NCBI RefSeq assembly: GCF_000812565.1 | Contig: NZ_JTAM01000043.1 | Coordinates: forward strand, 22,603 to 86,602 | Direction: 5' to 3' | Length of the DNA: 64,000 nucleotides | DNA from: Flammeovirga sp. OC4 | GTDB lineage: Bacteria; Bacteroidota; Bacteroidia; Cytophagales; Flammeovirgaceae | Part shown: positions 56,501-63,953 of the stretch, piece by piece | Layout of the letters: every line of letters begins with the position of its first letter | How positions within the stretch are numbered: the first letter of the stretch is position 1 | The notes under the pieces: model-generated | Databases searched by the model: none | What the model saw: the letters and a program-made list of their open reading frames with translations, nothing else | Told to the model about the DNA's origin: nothing | Made by a program: the position numbers and the translations under genes

Positions 56501-57587
56501 GTCCTTGGCCTAATGTTCCTACCCACAAAATTGAATCTTGATCTTGGTAAAAAGTATAACTAGAAAAAAGTGTATTGGGATTATTTTCATAAGGGTTTTT
56601 AAATTGCTCCAAATACCTAAAACTTTTTTCATTAGTAAATGCCCCATTAGACAGTGATCCCAACCATAAAATGCCTTCTCTACTCTCACAAAAAGTAGTG
56701 ATCGCTTTGTTATTATGTAAAGGATGAATGGAAGTATAAGGTTGATAAGGAATGAATTTGTTTCCCTGATCAGAAGAATACATCAAACCTTTATTCTTCG
56801 TTCCCACCCAAAGTGTATTTTCTTTATCCCTATAAATAGATAAAATGGAAGCATTGATATACTTTTTCTTCGGCTTAAATTGTCGATTAATTTGATATAA
56901 TCCTCCAAAAGTACCCACCCATGCAGTTCCTTTTTTATCTACATAAATAGTTGTAATGTGCTCTTTGTTGATACGGAGAATATGATGTACAATTTGAAGG
57001 GTATTCGGGTGAATTGTATATAAACCTTTACTGGTTAATGCCCAAAGTAATTCATTCTTTCCTTCAATGATCTTTCTAACCCTGATGTTTGAATCTATAA
57101 TACTAAGGATGTGATAATTACCCTCTTCATCCTCTCTTATTTTGCTTAACCCATAATCAGAACCTACCCAAATATTGCCCGACTTATCACAAAACACTTG
57201 ATGAATTGTAACTTGTTGATCACCATTGAATGGTATGTTTTGAAATTGATTTTTTTTCTTGTCGTATATACATAAGCCATTTGCTTCAGTGCCAATTATG
57301 ACTCTGTCTTTTTTGTCTATTGCTAAAGAAATCAAACGATTACTGGCCAATGAAAGACTATCTCCTTCTACATGTTTGAAGACTTTCATCTCATTTCCAT
57401 CGTATCGGTATAGACCATCAAAAGAGGCAAACCACATATAACCTTCATGATCTTGTACCACTGACAATACATCAGAGTGCATAAAAACATCCGAACCTTT
57501 TACGGGAATAAGGTTGGCAAATGCATTTTGGATAAAGATAAAAAATACGAGTAGATGAATAGAATATTTAGAAAAATGTGACTTCAT
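53547..57587 (-). CDS. Hybrid two-component system regulator (HTCS), GH110 side of the locus
   Basis: 1346 residues. A signal peptide (about 1-24, NAFA) is followed by Reg_prop beta-propeller repeats (EGYMWFASFDGLYRYDG, TLWVGTKNKGL, ILWVGTLGQGLGIF), a Y_Y_Y domain near 700-780, a membrane helix near 790, HisKA with His848 in FICHDMKTPLTLIL, HATPase_c (DTGVGIN), a receiver with Asp1148 in LIISDITMDEMNG and an AraC-type HTH (LGVSRSQLYRKVKTMTN). It should sense a periplasmic oligosaccharide and activate nearby enzyme genes. It lies 131 bases after the stop of the GH110 gene upstream. The kinase motif HDMKTP differs from the HELRTP of the other HTCS. Ligand unknown. Confidence 0.93.
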   Translation of the reverse strand: MKSHFSKYSIHLLVFFIFIQNAFANLIPVKGSDVFMHSDVLSVVQDHEGYMWFASFDGLYRYDGNEMKVFKHVEGDSLSLASNRLISLAIDKKDRVIIGTEANGLCIYDKKKNQFQNIPFNGDQQVTIHQVFCDKSGNIWVGSDYGLSKIREDEEGNYHILSIIDSNIRVRKIIEGKNELLWALTSKGLYTIHPNTLQIVHHILRINKEHITTIYVDKKGTAWVGTFGGLYQINRQFKPKKKYINASILSIYRDKENTLWVGTKNKGLMYSSDQGNKFIPYQPYTSIHPLHNNKAITTFCESREGILWLGSLSNGAFTNEKSFRYLEQFKNPYENNPNTLFSSYTFYQDQDSILWVGTLGQGLGIFNRKTGEVVDYSTHNPVFKNLKISKILPLPDASIYLFSNQNTYHLTKQDQSDLINGKKIKLKQVNPIAPYPKASITYASIDEDQHMWLSTNAGLYEYIPSKNDYYKGKVNRYRTHGQLGLTHNTVKYVVTHREGHIKYIWIGTKIGLNLLKVDEKKKEKSIAKFYKGNGAIDLPSNFIASLIKGKDNTLWIGCLGGGLVKSPINPEDINTPKFTKYTEKDGIITNQLEQLQLDQKGQIWMSGYGLSKFNPSTLAVENYEFNSAIRQNYYKIRRSYYSPSNELFFGSDNGFILFKPSKYHASTENYTPSFTTLKVDDQEIKVGKSYNGNEVLMHPLEDGSLITLAPHQDNIEIGFTGFCFHSQKDVTYKYKMSEVDKDWVESSDGYAVYRNLPYGEHTFELLTHNGKWMEEPVKLYIHLKAPFYLTTSAYIVYFLLLVGSIFTYYHWKRTELERTHEQEIVELKEQETENIQKAKLDLFTFICHDMKTPLTLILDPIQDLIYKKELKPEVHHDLQVVRKNAVKLQKLVLELMDFQKFENKEMRISPQEVELNTFVHQTIHHFQILSEKRNIKLSLDSDQEEIIAFVDTVQFEKVIFNLVSNALQYTPQNGEITIGLKEHKESIEITVKDTGVGINKEVINNVFDPYFQQKTSGRGSGIGLAVTKSIVEQHSGKITVQSEKNQGSTFTIQLLKGNGHFDKIYTDQEQLYIDENSPIVEEANAEVDTLEVDEELKGAHILIVDDNEDITQYLNIKFSALYNVSIANDGTEALKIVNKKPVDLIISDITMDEMNGLEFCKSIKEQSHTSHIPVIFLSAKDDVQTQLTTYNMGADAFISKPFSFDILSARVKNLLSSNGAPSSFEVSPSAIEISSKDEQLLEEAMMYIEQNLENSDLNVEHLCKELGVSRSQLYRKVKTMTNMSISEFIRTIRLKRAAQILQVDGSSILDVMDKVGFNNPSYFTRTFKKQFGVSPKEYSKQFSSKG

Positions 57588-57718
57588 ACTTCAGTCTAAA
57601 AAAATTGCATGACGAAAGTTAAACAATTTTTCAAGACTAAATACTAAAACCCACTTGTCTTTTCTAGAAAAAACAGTCTTACGTTTTCCTAAAACCTCAT
57701 AACAATAAACACAACACG

Positions 57719-59704
57719 CTATAACTTGGTTTGAATTTCTTTTTCTTCCATATCAGTATTGGTCACAAAAAGATTACGATTCTCTTTTAAGGATAAGGTT
57801 TTCTCCGTAATTCCATCAACAGATACAGTTGCTTTTTCTAGTCTAAAATCATTGTGTTCAATTTTAATATTTTCTGTATTGATGAATTCTAATGTTGGAT
57901 GGTTGGGATATAAAGGAATATATTCTTCTGATTTTTCAATGATATTATGACTAAAATTAATATCCGAAGAGGCATTTGCTCCCATAATCCAAGCATCAAA
58001 AGTCTTGAAATGATTATTGGTAATCGAAATGTTTTTGGTAGTTCTAATTTTAGGGTCAGTAATTAAATCTACTCTTCTTTTTTTACTTGTCAAGCACCAA
58101 ATGACAGGTACATTGCCTCCTCCATAACAGGCATCTAAAAAAGTATTATTTTCAATTTTTACATTTTCAGCAAACCCTGATTCATACCAAAAATCAAACT
58201 TATTGACCATAAGTATTGAGGTCATCATATTGCTAAAAGTACAATTTTCAACAATTGCTCCTTTGCTTGTCGAAAGTAAAAAACCTCTTGCTCTATTATC
58301 CGTCAGTGTGCAGTTTCTAGCAATAAATGTAGGTTGAGCAGAAAGATTTTCTACCATTATTTTATCAGAAATTGACGCTGGAAGTTCCTCTTTGAAAGTA
58401 AGAACATAATACCCCTCATTTACTTTTTCCATTTCCAAAATATGCCCTTTGAAATAAGGATGAAAGGCAGATGGTTCTACCAAACCCACCTCATCTCCCA
58501 CTTCTGCAAAATGAAATCCTAATTGCTGAGGATGCCCAATGCTGACTCCCAATTGATAATTATTAATGCGATCAACCACTTGCATGTATACTCCATGTAT
58601 ATTAGTGGCGTCATCCAACATATGTTGAAATTTGCAATTTTCTAATACAATTTGTCCTTTACAACCTGCAAAATGTGTCGCGTCTGCCAAAGTAGAAACC
58701 ATACGTTGACTTCCTCTTCGAGTATGAATGTTCACATGGTTCAAAGCGATGTCTTTGCTTGCCTCTCCCAATACTCCCATGCCAATACAAGAGTGAATAG
58801 TCACATTTTCGATTCGAGTAGTTTCAGACTGATTGATCCAAAATGCTGGCGCAATTCGGTTACTTCCCATTTCACCTTTAGCCACCAAAATTTGCCCTAC
58901 AGAAGGTAATTTTCTTTTTAAATTTTTAATTCTTACGATTCCCTCTTTCAATTCTTCTGCAGTGATTCTATCTGATTTTTGAAGCAACTTCACTTGATAA
59001 TCCATCCTGTCGAATGGTGTATTGAAATGTTCAAAAGTGTCCATGTATTGAAGACGGTTCTTTTTCTTGCTATGCAATGGTGTCACTTTAGATGCATTAT
59101 ATGCAATTCTATGGTGTTTTTTATTCCAAATGATCGCCTCGTCCAAATTATGAGAGTAGCCATTTTCTTTGATAAAACGTAAAGCATTGTCTTTGATGGT
59201 GTAAGGAGTATTTTCTCCAATTTTCACATCAATATATTTTTCATCTTGATTGACATTAATAATTTCCATCTCTGAAACATAAGGCAATTCCCAATCGATT
59301 TTCACGTTTTTAATATTAATATTTTTACTGTTCTGAATCATAAATGGGAGCATGTGTCCGTGGAATATAAACTCAGCACCATTGGCATCGATCTCTAGAT
59401 TTTCAAAATTTAGAATAGGAAAAGTGGTATAGCGGATGCCATTATCGTGGTTTGTAATAGCACACATCATACCTTTTGCCTTACTAGGGTACAAGTGATA
59501 AACTCCTTTTTCAATCGTTATTTTTGTAGCACCTTTTGTCCTGGCATCTTTTATCATCTGTAAAAAAATAGTACTAGCAGAGGCTTTATTTTCTGCTAAT
59601 GCATAGTCTTTAGAATGAATTTCTAACACGGTCTTTTGGGTGAAAGATTCAGCTTTCAAGATAAAGATAAGTAGCCCTGCAAATAGAATTGATTGGTATT
59701 TCAT
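57719..59704 (-). CDS. GH110 family alpha-galactosidase-like enzyme 2
   Basis: 661 residues from the ATG at 59704 (MKYQSILFAGLLIFIL, signal peptide); the frame upstream adds 26 residues without signal character. A right-handed beta-helix with the GH110 signature STLADATHF ... QHMLDDATNIHGVYM gives Asp341, Asp364 and Asp365, in the same 23/24 spacing as the other GH110. Insertions in the first third and a longer C-terminal tail set it apart from the paralogue at 35180-36952. It should remove terminal alpha-galactose from galactan oligosaccharides. It lies directly upstream of and co-directional with the second HTCS gene, but without the GH2 partner that the other copy has. The different loops suggest another chain or sulfation pattern. 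Confidence 0.88.
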   Translation of the reverse strand: MKYQSILFAGLLIFILKAESFTQKTVLEIHSKDYALAENKASASTIFLQMIKDARTKGATKITIEKGVYHLYPSKAKGMMCAITNHDNGIRYTTFPILNFENLEIDANGAEFIFHGHMLPFMIQNSKNINIKNVKIDWELPYVSEMEIINVNQDEKYIDVKIGENTPYTIKDNALRFIKENGYSHNLDEAIIWNKKHHRIAYNASKVTPLHSKKKNRLQYMDTFEHFNTPFDRMDYQVKLLQKSDRITAEELKEGIVRIKNLKRKLPSVGQILVAKGEMGSNRIAPAFWINQSETTRIENVTIHSCIGMGVLGEASKDIALNHVNIHTRRGSQRMVSTLADATHFAGCKGQIVLENCKFQHMLDDATNIHGVYMQVVDRINNYQLGVSIGHPQQLGFHFAEVGDEVGLVEPSAFHPYFKGHILEMEKVNEGYYVLTFKEELPASISDKIMVENLSAQPTFIARNCTLTDNRARGFLLSTSKGAIVENCTFSNMMTSILMVNKFDFWYESGFAENVKIENNTFLDACYGGGNVPVIWCLTSKKRRVDLITDPKIRTTKNISITNNHFKTFDAWIMGANASSDINFSHNIIEKSEEYIPLYPNHPTLEFINTENIKIEHNDFRLEKATVSVDGITEKTLSLKENRNLFVTNTDMEEKEIQTKL

Positions 59705-60047
59705 TTTTAATGGTTTGTAGTCAGATGAATACAGTTCATCCATCCAATATTTTAGTAAAGACATTGAATGATCTATCCACAAAGTTATTTGTACAAGATG
59801 TTAACGCTAAAGACGAAATGATCAGTTTTTTGCTAAAATGACCTTATGAACGATTTGTTCCAATCCATGTGCATTTTGTGTTATTCTGCTTTCTAAAAAC
59901 GATACAAGTCTCTAAAAAAACAACATAAGACAAGAGGCCAATTAAAGAATTTACAATGTTATTCTCATTAATAAATAAAAGTTTTTAGTTTTGCGGCGAT
60001 AGCTAAAAGTAACTTTTCACAAATAGAACAAACTTCAACATCGAAAT
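59705..60047. other. Divergent promoter region between GH110 and DUF4198 genes
   Basis: No gene is seen in about 340 bases. TAGTTTTG at 59986-59993 matches the Bacteroidota -7 element about 55 bases before the DUF4198 start, without a convincing -33 partner. Confidence 0.4.
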
Positions 60048-61094
60048 ATGAAATTCATTCCAAAAGTCATTCATATGACTTCTAAAAACAAGATGGTTAG
60101 ACCACTTTATCTGTTATCAGCAGTCGTATTATTGTGTAGTCATGATTTATACATAAAGATGGAAACCTACTTCTTGAAACCAAATCAAGAAGCCATTTTT
60201 AGCTTATATAATGGTACTTTCGAGGAAAGTGAAAATACAATTGCACGCGACCGCATTCAAGACGCATCTTTTGTTTCTCATGGAAAAAGAGTAGCTATTA
60301 ACGCTGAGCAATGGAAAGATCAAGACAGTACCATCACTCAAGTGGTGTTCAATACAGGTGAAGCCGGCACTTATGTCGCAGGTGTTTCTACTAAAGCAAG
60401 AAGCCTAAAACAATCTGCCGACGATTTCAATAATTACCTTAAGCATGACGGTGTTTTGGATATGCTTCAAGAACGAACTGAAAACAATCTGTTAGATCAA
60501 GGTGTGATTGAGAGTTACCAAAAGCATGTAAAAGCGATTTACCAAGTTGGTGATGTGAAAACGGAGGACTGGAATACTGTTTTTGGTTATCCAATTGAAT
60601 TTATTCCTGTTTCAAACCCTTATGAAAAATATAGCGGACAAACACTAGACGTCCGATTAGTTTTGGAAGGTAAACCATTAGCAAATCAGTTGGTTTATGC
60701 TGATCATATCCAAAGTGCTCATGGACATAGTCACAAAGGTCATCATCATCATGATGATCATGAACATGCACATCATAGCCATGATCATGATCACACTCAT
60801 ACAAATGGACAAAAGTTACGTACCAATGAAGAAGGTATAGTCACTGTCGATTTGCCTGAAGATGGAATTTACTATCTCCGTGCTATACACATGGAAAAAG
60901 TAGAAGGAAACGATGCTTTCACACATGAATCAAAATGGACCACTTTGACTTTTGAAGTGACACATCAGCATGAGGCACACTCTCATGATCACCACCATCA
61001 TGATGATGAGGAAGAAATACCAACTTGGATTTTTGTATTGGGTAGTATTTTGGTGATTGGAGTCTTATTTGTATTCTTCTCAAAAAAGGATTAA
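60048..61094 (+). CDS. DUF4198 membrane-anchored protein with two histidine-rich segments
   Basis: 348 residues. An N-terminal hydrophobic segment (RPLYLLSAVVLLCSHDLYIK) is followed by a DUF4198 domain with METYFLKPNQEAIFSLYNGT. Two His/Asp-rich stretches lie at about 225-255 and 305-320, and a C-terminal membrane helix (TWIFVLGSILVIGVLFVFF) ends in charged KKD. DUF4198 proteins often accompany nickel, cobalt or copper transporters and present metal outside the membrane. The next gene is a HupE/UreJ-like permease two bases downstream, so metal capture and import is the likely joint job. The ATG at 60048 or one at codon 10 or 16 could be the start. Which metal is not shown. Confidence 0.8.
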   Translation: MKFIPKVIHMTSKNKMVRPLYLLSAVVLLCSHDLYIKMETYFLKPNQEAIFSLYNGTFEESENTIARDRIQDASFVSHGKRVAINAEQWKDQDSTITQVVFNTGEAGTYVAGVSTKARSLKQSADDFNNYLKHDGVLDMLQERTENNLLDQGVIESYQKHVKAIYQVGDVKTEDWNTVFGYPIEFIPVSNPYEKYSGQTLDVRLVLEGKPLANQLVYADHIQSAHGHSHKGHHHHDDHEHAHHSHDHDHTHTNGQKLRTNEEGIVTVDLPEDGIYYLRAIHMEKVEGNDAFTHESKWTTLTFEVTHQHEAHSHDHHHHDDEEEIPTWIFVLGSILVIGVLFVFFSKKD

Positions 61095-61096
61095 TC

Positions 61097-61774
61097 ATGA
61101 GATCAAATTTTAAAAGAATTCTCTTACTGGTATTTATATTAATTCCAGTTTTTGGTTTTGCTCATGATGTGACAAGTGCTGATCAAGAGATTTTACGTAA
61201 TGGTGGATTGTGGGCTTATATCCAAGTAGGTGCCACACATATGCTGACAGGGTATGATCACTTACTATTTTTAGCGGGTGTAGTCTTTTATCTGAAAGGT
61301 TTTAAGGATATCGTCAAGTTTATTACAGCATTTACAATTGGTCACTGTATTACTCTGATTGGTGCGACCTATTTGGGTATCACTGCCAACGAACATTTGG
61401 TTGATGCAGTAATTGCTTTGAGTGTACTCTATAAAGGTTTTGAGAATTTAGGTGGGTTTGAAAAACTCAATATCAAATCACCTCATCTCCTCTTAATGGT
61501 TGTCATCTTTGGGTTAATACACGGCTTTGGACTTTCAACCCGATTACAATCTTTTGAAAATGGAACAGAGGATTTATTAGCTAAGATTCTATGTTTTAAT
61601 TTAGGTGTAGAAATCGGGCAGATTGTTGCCTTAATACCGATTGTGTTGATCATTACCTTTTCAAGACAAAACAAACAATTCCCCGCTTTTTATAAAGCCG
61701 TTAATTGGTATTTGGTCATTGCTGGTATTGGCCTTTTTCTATATCAAATGTCAGGATATATTAATGGTCATTAG
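61097..61774 (+). CDS. HupE/UreJ-like membrane permease
   Basis: 225 residues with a cleavable signal peptide (about 1-22, GFAHD) and six to seven membrane helices. The family motif HMLTGYDHLLFLAGV (about 48-62) and IHGFGLSTRL (about 142) carry histidines typical of the HupE/UreJ_2 nickel/cobalt permease group. It begins two bases after the DUF4198 stop, so both are translated from one message. Together they look like a two-part metal uptake system; the His-rich partner would hand metal over. Nickel, cobalt or copper are all possible, and no urease or hydrogenase gene is near. Confidence 0.82.
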   Translation: MRSNFKRILLLVFILIPVFGFAHDVTSADQEILRNGGLWAYIQVGATHMLTGYDHLLFLAGVVFYLKGFKDIVKFITAFTIGHCITLIGATYLGITANEHLVDAVIALSVLYKGFENLGGFEKLNIKSPHLLLMVVIFGLIHGFGLSTRLQSFENGTEDLLAKILCFNLGVEIGQIVALIPIVLIITFSRQNKQFPAFYKAVNWYLVIAGIGLFLYQMSGYINGH

Positions 61775-62211
61775 TGGAAGAACTAGGGATTGAATGCATT
61801 GTCGTTCACTCCCAATCCATCTTTCTAGCAGCTTTTATAGGGTTTACCTTCAAAGCCAAGGGGCGTATTACTATATGGTTCTCTGATTACGAATAAAATG
61901 TTTTGTCATAATCTTCTAAAGTACAGTTTGCTTTAGGGATGTTAAATTGTAACTCCATAAGGCAAACGAAATACATTAACTGTAAAGCATAGGTCTGGGT
62001 TGAGTAAAACTATAATTTACTCCGCTATGTATTTCGTTTATAATTTTTTTCAATCCATTTAAGAGGCATTAAAGCTAAAATACTTAATCCCTCCTCAAGG
62101 TCTTTTTAAGAATAAGTTCGTATTTTTGTGATACAATATATCTACGCTAAAAAGTGTGTTATTTTGATTTTTTATTAGTAGAAGTGCTACATAATTTAAA
62201 CAAACTATAAG
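61775..62211. other. Gap with a MITE-like fragment and a structured inverted repeat
   Basis: No gene is seen. 61793-61850 (CCATCTTTCTAGCAGC, TTTTATAGGG, ACCTTCAA) is a fragment of the MITE-like family. 61964-62050 is a folded segment listed separately. TATTTTTG at 62121-62128 matches a -7 element 84 bases before the next gene. Confidence 0.5.
61964..62050. repeat. Structured element: perfect 13-bp inverted repeat enclosing a 7-bp hairpin
   Basis: AAACGAAATACAT (61964-61976) pairs perfectly with ATGTATTTCGTTT (62027-62039). Inside, GAGTAAA (62002-62008) pairs with TTTACTC (62016-62022). ATAATTTTTTT follows the outer stem on the plus strand. It could be a terminator-like structured RNA, a small RNA end or a tiny non-autonomous element. 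Confidence 0.55.
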
Positions 62212-62853
62212 ATGAAAAAAGTAATAATGTTATTGGTGTCCCTCTTTTGTGTAACTCTTCTTCATGCTCAGCAAAAGGCTGTTACTGAAACTGGCGAAGA
62301 AGTTTTTCTATATGATGATGGAACATGGAAGTACCAAGACGAAAATGTTTTAAAAGAAACTGAAATAGCGACCAATCCTAAAAAATATAAGAAAGATAAA
62401 AAGTCTACTTTCCTCATTAAAAGCCAAAGTCTCAATGTGGGTTATTGGATCAATCCAAAAGTTTGGTCTTTCAGTAAAGGTAAAGAAAATCCAGAAGCTG
62501 AGTACGAGTTCAAATTAAAAAATGGTGACCTCTATGGTATGATCATTTCTGAGCAAGTTGAAATTCCACTTGCCACAATGAAAGGTATTGCATTTGACAA
62601 TGCGAAGTCGATTGCTCCTGATTTAAGAATTGTAAAAGAAGAATACAGAGATATCAACGGTTTGAAGGTTCTTCATCTCCAAATGAATGGTACTATGCAA
62701 GGTATTAAATTCTCTTACTTTGGATACTACTATTCAGATGAAAATGGCACTGTACAATTCATCACTTATACTTCTCAAAACCTTCTTGAAAAATATAAGC
62801 CGGTTAGTGAAACGTTACTGAATGGACTTGTTCTACTTGATGAAGTAAAATAG
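62212..62853 (+). CDS. Small secreted protein of unknown function
   Basis: 213 residues with a clear signal peptide (MKKVIMLLVSLFCVTLLHAQ). Right after it comes VTETGEEVFLYDDGTWKYQ, a short motif (tGe-V-L-nDGTWkY) that I have seen at the start of many secreted Bacteroidota proteins of unknown role. The remainder is alpha/beta (SQSLNVGYWINPKVWSFSK, VLHLQMNGTMQGIKFSYFGYYYS) and resembles the fold of small periplasmic stress or lipid-binding proteins, but I cannot name a family. It stands alone with its own strong terminator. No link to neighbours is evident. Confidence 0.75.
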   Translation: MKKVIMLLVSLFCVTLLHAQQKAVTETGEEVFLYDDGTWKYQDENVLKETEIATNPKKYKKDKKSTFLIKSQSLNVGYWINPKVWSFSKGKENPEAEYEFKLKNGDLYGMIISEQVEIPLATMKGIAFDNAKSIAPDLRIVKEEYRDINGLKVLHLQMNGTMQGIKFSYFGYYYSDENGTVQFITYTSQNLLEKYKPVSETLLNGLVLLDEVK

Positions 62854-62874
62854 TTTTTGAAGTATCATAAACTC

Positions 62875-62921
62875 AAAATCCTGATCAGAAGTTGGTGTAT
62901 ATTTCTGATCAGGATTTTTTT
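62875..62921 (+). terminator. Strong terminator between convergent genes
   Basis: AATCCTGATCAGAA pairs with TTCTGATCAGGATT across an 11-base loop and is followed by seven T on the plus strand. It ends the small secreted-protein gene and, read the other way (TTTT after the stem), may also end the minus-strand DoxX-OhrR transcript. Confidence 0.92.
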
Positions 62922-62947
62922 GTATTGAATGCTAACCTCTTTTTAGT

Positions 62948-63376
62948 TTATACATTGGAAAGCATTTTTTCTAAAACCTCTTTAACTTTTAGCATATCTT
63001 CTTTCCCAATATTTAAGCATTCTAAAGTCTGGAGTAAATCATTCGGAATTTCTTCCGCTTTTTCCTGAAGCTTTTTTCCTTTTTCAGTGAGAGAAATTGT
63101 TACAATACGCTCATCCTCTTTTGATCGTGTTCTTTCAATTAATCCATTGGTTTGCATCCTCTTTAGTAAAGGAGTCAATGTGTTCGTTTCCAAAAGTAAC
63201 TTTTCAGTAATTTCTTTGATGGGTATTCCATCCTCTTCCCAAAGCACCAAAAGTACAAGGTATTGGGGATAAGTCACCTCCAATTTTTCCAATAAGGGAC
63301 GGTATTGTTGAGTAATAAACCTAGATGCCGCATATAATGGGAAACAGAATTGATTACTTAGTTTTAATTGCTCCAT
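62948..63376 (-). CDS. MarR-family redox-sensing repressor, OhrR-like
   Basis: 142 residues with a winged-helix fold. The N-terminal LSNQFCFPLYAASR is the OhrR signature; Cys11 would be the peroxide-sensing cysteine. The recognition part includes IPIKEITEKLLLETNTLTPLLKRMQTNGLI, and RSKEDERIV is the wing. OhrR proteins repress target genes until organic peroxide or hypochlorite oxidises the cysteine. It is the second gene of a pair, one base after the DoxX-like stop, and no OhrA-type peroxidase gene is visible. Control of its own operon through the palindrome at 63828-63853 is likely. A MarR protein sensing quinones or another electrophile is the alternative. Confidence 0.88.
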   Translation of the reverse strand: MEQLKLSNQFCFPLYAASRFITQQYRPLLEKLEVTYPQYLVLLVLWEEDGIPIKEITEKLLLETNTLTPLLKRMQTNGLIERTRSKEDERIVTISLTEKGKKLQEKAEEIPNDLLQTLECLNIGKEDMLKVKEVLEKMLSNV

Positions 63377-63377
63377 T

Positions 63378-63812
63378 TTATTGTGTGCTTTTTCTCTCTT
63401 TCAAATATTTCCATCCTCCAGAAGACCATAATGCCCAAACGACTAACAATGGCTGAAATAATAAACGAACAAAACGTTTTGTGTCAGTATTTAAACCAAA
63501 AGAATCGATATGATTGACATATTGATTGATATTACCGGGGAAAATCAAAATAAAGAAAATTCCTAATGCAATACCTGTTTGTACTTTAAAATTTCGTCCA
63601 TAAATCATCAATAAAGCAAAAGCTATTTCCACCACACCTGAAGCTAATACTACAAAATCTATAAAACTTTCATCTGTTGTCAACCAAGTGGGAACCTGTG
63701 CTTGAAATGCAATTCTACGAAAAGTCATATGACCTATACCTGCATAAAGCATGGCTATACCTAATAATACTCTAAAAACGTTTTGAACTGTAGATGTTTT
63801 TACCTGTTGCAT
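63378..63812 (-). CDS. DoxX-family membrane protein
   Basis: 144 residues with four membrane helices (LLGIAMLYAGIGHM, FVVLASGVVEIAFALLMIYG, TGIALGIFFILIFPGN, LLFQPLLVVWALW). AGIGHMTFRRIAFQAQVPTW is the typical DoxX/MauE-like entry block. Such proteins join membrane complexes against oxidative or thiol stress, often with partner oxidoreductases, or accompany quinone chemistry. It is the first gene of the operon with the OhrR-like repressor, which suggests that its level is set by oxidants or electrophiles. No catalytic residue is evident. Family is clear; role is open. Confidence 0.87.
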   Translation of the reverse strand: MQQVKTSTVQNVFRVLLGIAMLYAGIGHMTFRRIAFQAQVPTWLTTDESFIDFVVLASGVVEIAFALLMIYGRNFKVQTGIALGIFFILIFPGNINQYVNHIDSFGLNTDTKRFVRLLFQPLLVVWALWSSGGWKYLKERKSTQ

Positions 63813-63827
63813 AATTTATATCGCTTG

Positions 63828-63853
63828 TATTTATATCGTTTACGATACAATTA
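63828..63853. promoter_or_regulatory. Likely operator of the DoxX-OhrR operon
   Basis: A 26-base imperfect palindrome centred on the TT at 63840-63841. The core TATCGT-tt-ACGATA is perfect and 10 of 12 base pairs match overall. TTATATCG also repeats directly at 15-bp spacing. It lies 16 bases before the DoxX-like start codon, where a dimeric MarR repressor would block the promoter. Confidence 0.65.
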
Positions 63854-63953
63854 TAGATGAATAATTATTCATTACAAAACTTTAAGATTAATTTTAATGG
63901 AAAAACTAAAATTTAGATCGAAATGACCATTTATTATTTAGAATTAATTCGCA

